NCBI RefSeq assembly: GCF_001667925.1
Contig: NZ_LZJR01000093.1
Coordinates: 1 to 64,000 of the forward strand
Length of the DNA: 64,000 nucleotides
Direction: 5' to 3'
From: Mycobacterium sp. E2479
GTDB lineage: Bacteria; Actinomycetota; Actinomycetes; Mycobacteriales; Mycobacteriaceae
In this document: positions 36,858-47,352 of the stretch, piece by piece
How positions within the stretch are numbered: position 1 is the stretch's first letter
Layout: each line of letters starts with the position of its first letter
The notes under the pieces: generated by a model
Told to the model about the DNA's origin: nothing
What the model saw: only the letters and a program-made list of their open reading frames with translations
Databases searched by the model: none
Position numbers and translations under genes: made by a program

Positions 36858-38228
36858 ATGGCTGCGCTCTCGGCGATGGTGTTCACGCTGAGCGCCTGGC
36901 TGGGTCTTTATCTGGTGGCCCGCGATCCGCGCAAACCCGTTCTCACGCTAGCGGCGATCGGACTGTGCGGGTTCGCCGTCGTGGTGGGGCTGGACGCGGT
37001 TCGGACCGCCGGTCCCGCATACGCCCAGGCGTTGAGCAGAGTCGAGATCTACCTGGCAACCATTCCGGGCCTGGCCTGGTTCGCGGTGCTCGTCGAGCTG
37101 TCCCGGCCCAGTGACGGTTGGCCTGCGCGTACCCGGGAGTTGCTGCTCGTGGCCGGGGTGGCCGCGCTGACTCTGTTCGGGGCCGCGATGGCCGGCAGCG
37201 TCGACGGGCCGCTGCGGCCGGGCCACTGGCTGATGTTCGCCGTGATCTCGGTGTCGACGCTCGGCGCGATGGCCGTCGTGTTGCGCCGCCCGCGGCGACC
37301 GAGGCCTGCGGTGGGGCTCGCCATTACCGCCACCCTGTTCTTTGCGCTGAGCAACGCGATCCTGATCATCCCGCTGGGTCTGGTACCCAGCTGGGTTGCG
37401 CTGGCGTCGACGAGTTGCGACGTCCTCGGGCTCGGGGTTGCCGTCGCCCTGTGGGACGCCTTCGATGAGGGCCACGCGCTGCGGGCCGACATGCTGCGCT
37501 CGTTCGCCGGCTCGATGGTGGTGGCGGTGTTATTCGGCGGCCAGGCGCTGATCGGATTAGCGGTGACCCGCCACGATTCCGGCGCGCAGACCGCCCTGAC
37601 GGTGCTGCTGTTCACCAGCCTGGCGGTCGCGATCACCGTTGAGGTGCTCGCCGATCCGCTGGCTGGGTTGCTCGACCGGGTGGCGTTCTCCAAATCGCCT
37701 GCGCTGCGAGCGGATCGGGCCGAGCTGCGGCATACCGGCGCCGCACTGCCGCTGCGCCAGGAGCACCCGCTCGCCGACGTCGACGACGTCACCTTCGTCA
37801 GACTCACCCGCCGGGCGCTGGGCCACTACGGCGACCTGACCAAGCTGGTTGCCAGCCCGCTGACCGCGCTGCCAATGATCGACGAGCGGTTGGCCGCGCG
37901 GGGCGCCCCCGACCATCCGATCGAGCGGGCCAACGAACTCAAGGCCGTCCTGGCCGACGGCATAGCGCGGCTCAAACCGCGCGACGGTGGCGACTTCGGG
38001 ACCACCGAAGAATGGCGGTATTACAACTCTCTGTACTTCCCCTACGTGGTCGGGGTGCGCGCCTACGCGCAGAACGCCACCGCCTCGGGCCTGGACCCGA
38101 CCGCGCGCCAGGCCTGGCAGTGGTTTGTCACCGAAGTGCCGCAGCGTTCGCTGCACAATTGGCAAAACGCCGCGGCCCGCCTGATCGCCGCCGACCTTCG
38201 CGGTCGCGTCCCGGTTCCCAGCGACTAG
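36858..38228 (+). CDS. Orphan multi-helix membrane protein with soluble C-terminal domain
   Basis: A 456-residue protein with about eight membrane helices in the first 285 residues, followed by a soluble, mostly helical domain of about 170 residues. The membrane part and the junction DPLAGLLDRVAF are reminiscent of seven-helix sensory regions of histidine kinases, but no kinase, cyclase or DNA-binding motif follows. The C-terminal EEWRYYNSLYFPYVVGVRAYAQNA is distinctive and unrecognised. The ATG at 36858 has no ribosome site; CACACT lies six bases before it. It stands where H37Rv has PE_PGRS21-celA2-PE_PGRS22. Confidence 0.75.
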   Translation: MAALSAMVFTLSAWLGLYLVARDPRKPVLTLAAIGLCGFAVVVGLDAVRTAGPAYAQALSRVEIYLATIPGLAWFAVLVELSRPSDGWPARTRELLLVAGVAALTLFGAAMAGSVDGPLRPGHWLMFAVISVSTLGAMAVVLRRPRRPRPAVGLAITATLFFALSNAILIIPLGLVPSWVALASTSCDVLGLGVAVALWDAFDEGHALRADMLRSFAGSMVVAVLFGGQALIGLAVTRHDSGAQTALTVLLFTSLAVAITVEVLADPLAGLLDRVAFSKSPALRADRAELRHTGAALPLRQEHPLADVDDVTFVRLTRRALGHYGDLTKLVASPLTALPMIDERLAARGAPDHPIERANELKAVLADGIARLKPRDGGDFGTTEEWRYYNSLYFPYVVGVRAYAQNATASGLDPTARQAWQWFVTEVPQRSLHNWQNAAARLIAADLRGRVPVPSD

Positions 38229-38465
38229 GACGGGCACCCGGGTCACCGCGGGCGCCGGACGGCACAGTGCCCTGTGACCTGTGGGACCGCTGAGACGCTC
38301 GGCCTGGCGCGTGTCAAATATTTACCCGGCGATGGGAATAGCCGGGTGAACCGCCCTGTCGTTGTATCCGTGGCACTAGTTGGCAGCGCCACGAGTCGAT
38401 ATGGCAGTGCACTGGCGGCACGCTCGAAGCTGTTCGACCCAATCCGCCATCGCAAGGAGTAAACA

Positions 38466-38888
38466 ATGAGCTCGATCACCGGCGTATCTACAATCCCGAC
38501 CCGGCCTCTCTACGACTCGACGGACTCGCTGTTGCGTTTTGCCGTGCGTGCCGACGCGACCCTGACGGGGATGTTCGGATTGGCCATCGCGCTGTTCGCC
38601 GACCCGATTTCGGCGCTGACCGGCCTGACGTCCTTCCAGGAATACGGCGTGGGTGTCGTTTTCGTGCTCGCCGGCCTGCTGGTGTTCAGCCTCGGTGCGC
38701 TGCCGGAACTGCGCCGTGTCGGTATCAGCGTCCTGGTGGTCAACGTCGCGTTCACGCTGGCCTCGATCGTGGCCGCGGAAGCGCTGCCGCTGACCGTCAC
38801 CGGTGTCGCATTGACACTGGCCAGCGGTGTGTACACCGCGGTGTTCGCGGGGCTGCAATTCCTGGGACTGCGTCGCCTCGAGGCGTGA
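38466..38888 (+). CDS. Small four-helix membrane protein, function unknown
   Basis: A 140-residue protein. The N-terminal 30 residues are soluble, followed by four hydrophobic helices (about 33-48, 58-80, 85-104 and 112-132). Gly/Leu/Val-rich helices without charged transport residues give no functional clue. AAGGAG lies six bases before the ATG, a strong ribosome site. The 237-base gap upstream suggests its own promoter; GGGAAT and CGTTG occur there but with spacing that does not fit an ECF promoter. It is convergent with coaA. Confidence 0.78.
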   Translation: MSSITGVSTIPTRPLYDSTDSLLRFAVRADATLTGMFGLAIALFADPISALTGLTSFQEYGVGVVFVLAGLLVFSLGALPELRRVGISVLVVNVAFTLASIVAAEALPLTVTGVALTLASGVYTAVFAGLQFLGLRRLEA

Positions 38889-38913
38889 TCCTCCGTGTTG
38901 CCGGCGCGGGGCG

Positions 38914-41249
<2,336 letters not shown>

Positions 41250-41355
41250 TCCGGCGTCGATGTCGCCGGACGGCGCGGCTGAGCGCGGTTGAGGACGAAA
41301 GTCACTAGTTGCCGCGACACAGCCCGGGCGATTTTATGAACGTGTGTATGCGGGT

Positions 41356-41361
41356 TACAGT
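41356..41361 (+). promoter_or_regulatory. Putative -10 box for leaderless desA2
   Basis: TACAGT (TAnnnT) ends six bases before the desA2 ATG at 41368, where no Shine-Dalgarno sequence is present. This suggests transcription starting at the initiation codon. Confidence 0.45.
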
Positions 41362-41367
41362 TACCTC

Positions 41368-42195
41368 ATGGCAGAAAGACCTGTGGCTAACGCGCTGACC
41401 CTGGAACTCGAGCCGGTCGTCGAAGCGAACATCGACCGCCACTTGTCCACCGAAGAACTCTGGTTCGCGCACGACTACGTACCGTTCGACCGGGGCGAGA
41501 ACTTCGCCTTCCTGGGTGGACGCGACTGGGACCCCTCGTCGATGACGCTGCCGAGGCCGTTGACCGACGCCTGCGAGATTTTGCTGCTGCTCAAGGACAA
41601 CCTCGCCGCCCACCACCGCGAGCTGGTCGAGCACTTCATCCTGGAGGACTACTGGGGCCGCTGGCTGGGCCGGTGGACGGCCGAGGAGCACCTGCACGCG
41701 ATCGCGTTGCGCGAGTACCTGGTGGTTACCCGCGAGGTCGATCCGACCGCCAACGAAGAGGCCCGCGTCCAGTACGTCATGAAGGGCTACCGCGCCGACA
41801 CCTACTCGCAGGTGGAAACGCTCGTGCACATGGCGTTCGTCGAACGCACCCACGCGGTGTTCTGCGAGAACCTGGCCGCGCAGCTCGAGGAGCCCATCCT
41901 GGCCGGCCTCATCGATCGGATCGGCCGCGACGAGCGGCGCCACGAAGTGTTCTTCTCGAACCTCGTCGCGCACTGCCTCGAGTACACCCGCGACGAGACC
42001 ATCGAGGCCATCGCCGCCCGGGCGGCCGACCTGCAGGTGCCCGGCGCCGACATCGACGCGTACCGGGGCAAGGTCCAGAACGTCGAGAAGGCAGGCGTTT
42101 TCGGCCCGGAGCAGTTGCGTCAGGCGATCTCCGACCGCATCACCGCCTGGGGGCTCGCGGACGAACCCCAGCTGCGCCGATTCGTCGTCGGCTAA
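41368..42195 (+). CDS. desA2: Acyl-ACP desaturase DesA2
   Basis: A 275-residue ferritin-like protein, the exact length of M. tuberculosis DesA2 (Rv1094). The family introduces double bonds in ACP-bound acyl chains with a di-iron centre, and in mycobacteria serves mycolic acid synthesis. EEHLH (in WTAEEHLHA) and DERRHE supply two canonical iron-ligand motifs; the other ligand positions deviate from plant desaturases, as in M. tuberculosis DesA2, so catalytic competence is uncertain. The ATG at 41368 is favoured over the upstream 41344 ATG by length, homology and leaderless promoter spacing. Confidence 0.94.
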   Translation: MAERPVANALTLELEPVVEANIDRHLSTEELWFAHDYVPFDRGENFAFLGGRDWDPSSMTLPRPLTDACEILLLLKDNLAAHHRELVEHFILEDYWGRWLGRWTAEEHLHAIALREYLVVTREVDPTANEEARVQYVMKGYRADTYSQVETLVHMAFVERTHAVFCENLAAQLEEPILAGLIDRIGRDERRHEVFFSNLVAHCLEYTRDETIEAIAARAADLQVPGADIDAYRGKVQNVEKAGVFGPEQLRQAISDRITAWGLADEPQLRRFVVG

Positions 42196-42304
42196 GCAAC
42201 CCGCACGACCCTCTGACATCGGCCAGCCGCTGAGGCGGTCGCGGCTCGCCACGTCGGCGCGCCTGCACAGCGGGCGCGCGGCCACGGGAGTAGCGTCGTT
42301 CTCG

Positions 42305-42448
42305 ATGGTCAGCGTCATGCTCTGCTGCCAGGGCGGCACCTCCCGTCATCACAACGGAAGGACCGGCCCCGGTCCTGGTGCTGCGGTTCCCGTCGACATG
42401 CCTGTGCGGGTCCGCGCGGGCTCATCCCGCTCGAGGAGCGCTACGTGA
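42305..42448 (+). CDS. Candidate PhoAT-type small ORF overlapping phoH2
   Basis: A 47-codon ATG frame that stops in TGA at 42446-42448, overlapping the GTG start of phoH2 (42445) by four bases. The product is Arg/Gly/Ser-rich and basic, beginning [11 protein letters not shown] and ending RSRSAT. Published work on mycobacterial PhoH2 describes a short unannotated upstream gene, phoAT, co-transcribed and overlapping phoH2, whose product counters PhoH2 toxicity. This frame has the right place, size and overlap. Weakness: its ribosome site is poor (GGGAG about 14 bases away), and an internal ATG at 42317 is an alternative start. Confidence 0.5.
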   Translation: MVSVMLCCQGGTSRHHNGRTGPGPGAAVPVDMPVRVRAGSSRSRSAT

Positions 42449-43746
42449 CCGATATCCGGACCTACGTGATCGACACTTCCGTGCTGCTGTCCGACCCCTG
42501 GGCGTGCAGCCGGTTCGCCGAACACGAGGTGGTTGTTCCGTTGGTGGTGATAAGCGAGCTGGAGGCCAAACGCCACCACCACGAGCTGGGATGGTTCGCC
42601 CGCCAGTCGTTGCGGCTTTTCGACGACCTTCGGCTGGTGCACGGACGGCTGGATCAGCCCATTCCGGTTGGGACACAGGGGGGTTCGCTGCATGTCGAGC
42701 TCAACCACACGGATCCCTCAGTGCTGCCGGCCGGTTTTCGCAGCGACAGCAACGACTCCCGGATCCTGAGCTGCGCCGCCAACCTCGCGGCCGAAGGTAA
42801 ACGAGTTACGTTGGTCAGCAAGGACATCCCGCTTAGGGTCAAGGCCGCAGCGGTGGGGCTGGCCGCCGATGAATACCACGCGCAGGACGTGGTCGCCTCC
42901 GGATGGTCGGGGATGCGCGAGATCGAGACCGCCACCGAGGACATCGACGCCCTGTTCACCGACGGCGAGATCGATCTGGTGGAAGCGCGAGACCTTCCCT
43001 GCCACACCGGTGTTCGGCTGCTCGGCGGTAACTCTCATGCACTCGGCCGGGTCAACGCGGACAAACGTGTCCAGCTGGTGCGTGGTGATCGCGAGGCATT
43101 CGGCCTGCGCGGGCGATCCGCCGAACAGCGGGTGGCGCTCGACCTGCTGCTCGACGAGTCGGTGGGCATCGTGTCGCTGGGCGGCAAGGCCGGCACCGGC
43201 AAGTCGGCGCTCGCGTTGTGCGCCGGTCTGGAGGCGGTGCTGGAGCGGCGCACCCAGCGCAAGGTGGTCGTCTTCCGCCCGCTCTATGCCGTCGGCGGCC
43301 AAGAGCTGGGGTATCTGCCCGGCAGCGAGAGCGAGAAGATGGGCCCGTGGGCGCAGGCCGTCTTCGACACGCTCGAGGGTCTGGCCAGCCCGGCTGTGCT
43401 GGAGGAGGTGCTGTCCCGCGGCATGCTCGAAGTGCTGCCGCTGACCCACATCCGGGGCCGGTCGCTGCACGACTCGTTCGTCATCGTCGATGAGGCCCAG
43501 TCGCTGGAGCGCAACGTCCTGCTGACCGTGCTGTCCAGGTTGGGCGCCGGATCGCGGGTGGTGCTGACGCACGACATCGCCCAGCGCGACAACTTGCGGG
43601 TGGGCCGCCACGACGGAGTCGCGGCGGTGATCGAGAAACTCAAGGGCCACCCGCTGTTCGCCCACATCACCCTGTTGCGCAGCGAGCGATCGCCGATTGC
43701 CGCCCTGGTCACCGAGATGCTCGAGGAGATCGCCGGCCCGCAGTGA
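42445..43746 (+). CDS. phoH2: PhoH2: PIN-domain RNase fused to PhoH ATPase/RNA helicase
   Basis: A 433-residue protein. The N-terminal PIN RNase domain (about 1-140) shows the acidic active-site segments [21 protein letters not shown] and NDSRILSCA. The C-terminal PhoH ATPase has Walker [10 protein letters not shown] at 246-254 and Walker [12 protein letters not shown]. PhoH2 proteins unwind and cut RNA and behave as toxin-like modules. The length matches Rv1095. GAGGAGCGCTAC precedes the GTG start. The four-base overlap with the small upstream ORF indicates translational coupling. Confidence 0.95.
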   Translation: MTDIRTYVIDTSVLLSDPWACSRFAEHEVVVPLVVISELEAKRHHHELGWFARQSLRLFDDLRLVHGRLDQPIPVGTQGGSLHVELNHTDPSVLPAGFRSDSNDSRILSCAANLAAEGKRVTLVSKDIPLRVKAAAVGLAADEYHAQDVVASGWSGMREIETATEDIDALFTDGEIDLVEARDLPCHTGVRLLGGNSHALGRVNADKRVQLVRGDREAFGLRGRSAEQRVALDLLLDESVGIVSLGGKAGTGKSALALCAGLEAVLERRTQRKVVVFRPLYAVGGQELGYLPGSESEKMGPWAQAVFDTLEGLASPAVLEEVLSRGMLEVLPLTHIRGRSLHDSFVIVDEAQSLERNVLLTVLSRLGAGSRVVLTHDIAQRDNLRVGRHDGVAAVIEKLKGHPLFAHITLLRSERSPIAALVTEMLEEIAGPQ

Positions 43747-43791
43747 GGGCGCCTGACCAGCGCGCTCGACCCCGGGTAGGGCCCTCTTCGA

Positions 43792-43797
43792 TAAACT
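43792..43797 (+). promoter_or_regulatory. Putative -10 box for leaderless deacetylase gene
   Basis: TAAACT (TAnnnT) ends six bases before the GTG at 43804. There is no Shine-Dalgarno sequence in the six bases between, so a leaderless GTG transcript is likely. Confidence 0.45.
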
Positions 43798-43803
43798 TTT
43801 ACG

Positions 43804-44679
43804 GTGGCGAAACGACCCGACACCCAAGCCTGGCGCTACTGGCGCACGGTTGTCGGGGTGGCGGCAGCCGTCGCGGTGCTGGTGATCGGCGGGCTTACGG
43901 GTCATGTGACACGCGCCGACGACCTCAGCTGCTCGGTCGTCAAGTGCGTCGCCTTGACCTTTGACGACGGGCCGGGGCCGTTCGATGAGCGGCTGCTGCA
44001 AATCTTGAAGGAGAACGACGCCAAGGCCACGTTCTTCCTGATCGGCAACAAAGTGGCCGCGAACCCGGCCGGCGCCAGGCGCATTGCCGACGCGGGAATG
44101 GAAATCGGCAGCCACACCTGGGAACACCCCAACATGACCACGATCCCACGCGAAGACATCGCCGCCCAATTCTTTAAGGCCAACGACGCGATCAAGGCCG
44201 CGACCGGGCGCACCCCGAACCTGTATCGCCCCGCCGGAGGACTGTCCGACCCGGCGGTGCGCCAGACCGCCGGCCAATTCGGGCTGGCCGAAATCCTCTG
44301 GGATGTCATCCCTTTCGACTGGACGAACGACTCGGACACGGCGGCCACGCGCTACATGTTGATGACTTACCTCAAGCCGGGCTCGGTGGTGCTGTTCCAT
44401 AACACGTACTCGAGCACCGTCGATCTGGTGTACCAGTTCATCCCGGTGCTCAAGGCCAACGGCTACCGCATGGTGACGGTCAGCGACCTGCTGGGGCCAC
44501 GCGCCCCCGGCAGCAGCTACGGCGGCCGGGAGAATGGTTCACCCGTCAACGGCCTGCGCGACATCCCACCCGGCGACATCCCCACGCTGCCCAACACACC
44601 CTCACCGAAACCGATGCCGAATTTCCCGATCACCGACATCGCCGGGCAGAACTCCGGAGGACCGAACAACGGTGCGTAG
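43804..44679 (+). CDS. Polysaccharide deacetylase (NodB homology), Rv1096-like
   Basis: A 291-residue exported or membrane-anchored deacetylase. An N-terminal hydrophobic helix spans about residues 17-36. The NodB domain carries TFDDGPGPF with Asp54/Asp55 and the metal-binding His104 and His108 in SHTWEHPN, then RPAGGLSD and IPFDWTND. The C-terminus is a Pro-rich tail. The M. tuberculosis counterpart has been studied as a peptidoglycan N-deacetylase. It removes acetyl groups from GlcNAc or MurNAc in the envelope, lowering lysozyme sensitivity. Expressed separately from phoH2, judging by the promoter at 43792. Confidence 0.92.
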   Translation: MAKRPDTQAWRYWRTVVGVAAAVAVLVIGGLTGHVTRADDLSCSVVKCVALTFDDGPGPFDERLLQILKENDAKATFFLIGNKVAANPAGARRIADAGMEIGSHTWEHPNMTTIPREDIAAQFFKANDAIKAATGRTPNLYRPAGGLSDPAVRQTAGQFGLAEILWDVIPFDWTNDSDTAATRYMLMTYLKPGSVVLFHNTYSSTVDLVYQFIPVLKANGYRMVTVSDLLGPRAPGSSYGGRENGSPVNGLRDIPPGDIPTLPNTPSPKPMPNFPITDIAGQNSGGPNNGA

Positions 44680-44712
44680 CGCAAGTTTCGGGCCACACGC
44701 GGCTACCTTTCT

Positions 44713-46269
44713 ATGATCACCGCGGGCTGGCTTCGCGATCGGCTTCCGCCGCCACGGCGCGGCCCGGCGCGGCAGCACGCCACGGGGCAACGAAAGTCCT
44801 TTCGTCGGTGGTTGTTTCAATACGGGCTCGATCTGAGCCTGTCCTACGTCCTGGCCGTCGTCGAAGCGGCCGCTATCCTCATCCCCCTGCGCGGCCACAC
44901 TTCCGTGGGCGCCAACGCCGACTTCGCACGGCAGAACACGGTCCCAGTGGTGCTGCTCATCGTGCTGGGCATCGTCAGCGTGGCGGTGGCCGGCGCCGTC
45001 AGCCTGGCTCCCACGGTGCGCTGGTACGTCGCAGGGGACGAACCCACCCCGGAGCAACGCGAAGCCGTGATGAGGCTGGCCGGGCGCCAGTCGGTAATCC
45101 TGGTGGCGTCCTGGGCGCTGACCGGCGGGATCTTCATCCTGTTGAATTTGACTGGCGGACCGCAACTTCTGCTGCCCATCGTGCTCGGCGTGTTGCTCGG
45201 CGGATCGGCCGCCGCCGGCACCGCCATGCTGATCGCCCAGCGCACCCTGCGGCCCATCATGCGCGCCGCCACGCTGGGCGCCGAACCGCGGCTTGCGGTG
45301 CCGAGCGTCTATGCCCGGCTGGTTCTGCTGTGGTTTCTGTGCAGCGCTTTTCCCATCGCGGTCATTGCGACGATGGTGGTTCTCCGCTCGTACGGCTGGC
45401 TGATCGAGAAGTCCGCGTCGCTGGACGTGCCGATTCTGGTGGTGTCGCTGGCGGCGCTGATCTTGGGACTGCCCACGATGATTCTGACCTCGCGGTCCAT
45501 CTCGGATCCGGTCGGCGAGGTCGTCGACGCGATGGCCGAGGTCGAGCATGGCCGCATGGACACGTACGTCGGCGCCTATGAGCGTTCCCAGATCGGGCGT
45601 CTGCAAACGGGATTCAACCGAATGGTGGCCGGGCTCGCCGAGCGGGACCGGTTACGTGACCTGTTCGGACGCCACGTCGGGGCCGACGTCGCGCAACGCG
45701 CGCTCAACGAGGGGGCATCCCTGTCGGGAGACGTCGTCGAAGCGGCGGTGCTTTTCATCGACCTGGTGGAGTCCACCCGGCTCGCGGAAAGCCGCCCCCC
45801 GCAAGAGGTCGCGGAGGTGCTCAACGACTTCTTCCGGATCGTCGTGCATGCCGTCGACGAACACCACGGACTGGTGAACAAATTCGCGGGCGATGCGGCG
45901 CTGGCCGTCTTCGGGGTGCCGCTGCCGGCGCGCGAGCCGGCATCGTCGGCGTTGGCGACCGCTCGTGCACTTGTCTCCGAATTGCGGCAGCTGCCGGTCG
46001 ATTTCGGCATCGGCGTCTCAGCGGGGCGGGTCTTCGCCGGCAACATCGGCGCCGAAAACAGGTATGAATACACCGTGATCGGTGACGCCGTCAACGAAGC
46101 CGCCCGGCTGGCCGACCTCGCCAAAACCTCCGACCGGCGGATCCTGTGCTCGGCGGGTGCCATCGACGCCGCGGGCGAGGACGAGCGCTCGCACTGGGCC
46201 GAATGTTATTCCACGATTCTGCGTGGGCGATCCGAGGCCACCCACGTCTCGGCACCGACGACTAGCTAG
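44713..46269 (+). CDS. Membrane adenylyl cyclase, class III, with HAMP domain
   Basis: A 518-residue cyclase with six membrane helices (about 35-230) followed by a HAMP linker (about 245-310) and a class III catalytic domain (about 335-515). All six canonical residues are visible: metal Asp350 and Asp394, adenine-specifying Lys390 and Asp458, and transition-state Asn461 and Arg465. It should therefore make cAMP. The architecture matches the Rv1318c/1319c/1320c/Rv3645 group. No cyclase lies between Rv1096 and Rv1097c in H37Rv, so this is a lineage-specific placement. The six-helix domain is the probable sensor. Convergent with the gene at 46286. Confidence 0.92.
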   Translation: MITAGWLRDRLPPPRRGPARQHATGQRKSFRRWLFQYGLDLSLSYVLAVVEAAAILIPLRGHTSVGANADFARQNTVPVVLLIVLGIVSVAVAGAVSLAPTVRWYVAGDEPTPEQREAVMRLAGRQSVILVASWALTGGIFILLNLTGGPQLLLPIVLGVLLGGSAAAGTAMLIAQRTLRPIMRAATLGAEPRLAVPSVYARLVLLWFLCSAFPIAVIATMVVLRSYGWLIEKSASLDVPILVVSLAALILGLPTMILTSRSISDPVGEVVDAMAEVEHGRMDTYVGAYERSQIGRLQTGFNRMVAGLAERDRLRDLFGRHVGADVAQRALNEGASLSGDVVEAAVLFIDLVESTRLAESRPPQEVAEVLNDFFRIVVHAVDEHHGLVNKFAGDAALAVFGVPLPAREPASSALATARALVSELRQLPVDFGIGVSAGRVFAGNIGAENRYEYTVIGDAVNEAARLADLAKTSDRRILCSAGAIDAAGEDERSHWAECYSTILRGRSEATHVSAPTTS

Positions 46270-46285
46270 CCGGCCCAAACCCGCG

Positions 46286-47299
46286 TCAGGACTTGGAGAC
46301 CTTCAGCGCGGCAATGATTTTGCCGACGAGGTCCGCCGAGGCGGTATCACCGATGGGTGTGCTGCCGATGAAGACGGTGACCGGCTTGGTGTCGACGGCG
46401 ATGATGGTGACCGAGTCGCCCTTGACGTTGCGACTGGGATCGGCGATTGTGACGTCGGCATCGACCCGGACCGCCTTGGTGCCGTCGACGGTGATCGACG
46501 ACGACTTCGTCGGTCCGAGCGTGGGCTGCGCGTTCGCGTAGCCGGGGCCCGCGACGATGCATTGCATCAACTTCGTGGCTTGGGCCGTGAGGTCCATGCT
46601 GGGAACGAAATTGGTGACGCCGACCTCGGCCGTCATCATCCACTGATTGGCCCCGGGCACGTCCTGCGCGACCCCCAGCCCTCCGATCAGGTTCGGGCCC
46701 TGGTCGTCGGAGAACACCGTCCACCCGCCCGGCGCCGCGCTGGCCGGGAACGAAAGCTTGCCCGCGGCGATCGAGTCGGTCCGTGGCATCTCGCCGCCGG
46801 ACACGTTCGGGGTGCAGTCGGTGGCGTTCTGCGCAGAATTCTTCGGCTGTGAGACCGACGTGGAGGTTGTCGAGGGCGCGGTGGCGACCTGCTTGTTGTC
46901 ATTGCCGCCGCGCATTAGCAGCAGCGTTGCCACCAGCGCGATGACAGCCAGCACAACCAGACCGGCGACGATCAGCCACGGCAGCTTCGAGCCGGGACCT
47001 CCCGGCGGCGGGCCCGGTGGGTAGGGGCCGCCCGGCCCAAACTGCTGTCCGGGTGGCAGATACTGCTGGTTCGGGTACGGGGTAGCGCCGGGCGGGTACG
47101 GGTACGGGCCACCCGGCGGGTACGCGTATGGACCACCCTGCGGGTAGGGACCGGTACCGCCCTGCGGGTACGGACCGGGACCACCCTGCGGGTAGGGACC
47201 GGGACCGCCCTGCGGCTGGCCCCCCCAATTCGGGTCCTGCCCATACGGATTGCTTCCGTAGGGCCCCTGGCCGTAGGGACCGCCGGGAGGAACCGTCAT
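46286..47299 (-). CDS. Pro/Gly/Tyr-rich single-pass membrane protein (Rv1097c-like)
   Basis: A 337-residue protein. The cytoplasmic N-terminus (1-110) consists of GPYPQG and YPPGG repeats. One membrane helix lies at about 111-133. The extracytoplasmic region is a Thr/Ser linker plus a folded domain of about 185 residues with two cysteines (ATDCTP and LMQCIV), suggestive of a disulfide and of lipoprotein-like fold. The gene matches Rv1097c by neighbours (fum). Function is unknown. The repeated N-terminus is encoded by 24-bp DNA repeats and is longer than in the M. tuberculosis protein (293 residues as recalled). Confidence 0.85.
   Translation of the reverse strand: MTVPPGGPYGQGPYGSNPYGQDPNWGGQPQGGPGPYPQGGPGPYPQGGTGPYPQGGPYAYPPGGPYPYPPGATPYPNQQYLPPGQQFGPGGPYPPGPPPGGPGSKLPWLIVAGLVVLAVIALVATLLLMRGGNDNKQVATAPSTTSTSVSQPKNSAQNATDCTPNVSGGEMPRTDSIAAGKLSFPASAAPGGWTVFSDDQGPNLIGGLGVAQDVPGANQWMMTAEVGVTNFVPSMDLTAQATKLMQCIVAGPGYANAQPTLGPTKSSSITVDGTKAVRVDADVTIADPSRNVKGDSVTIIAVDTKPVTVFIGSTPIGDTASADLVGKIIAALKVSKS
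47133..47216. repeat. 24-bp in-frame tandem repeats (GPYPQGGP-type)
   Basis: Three near-identical 24-base units at 47133, 47157 and 47181 plus a partial at 47205, each encoding an eight-residue Pro/Gly/Gln/Tyr block of the protein on the minus strand. Copy number probably varies between strains. Confidence 0.8.
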
Positions 47300-47352
47300 G
47301 CAAAACCACCCTTACTCTCGTCGAGTACCGCCGTCACCGGATGACGGCCGGT

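Noticed and set aside
38330..38365. ECF-type promoter (GGGAAT ... CGTTG) before the four-helix membrane gene
   Set aside because: The spacer is 20 bases, too long for the 16-18 usual in mycobacterial SigE/SigH promoters.
42718..44400. 560-codon minus-strand open frame
   Set aside because: Antisense to phoH2 and the deacetylase gene; no family signature.
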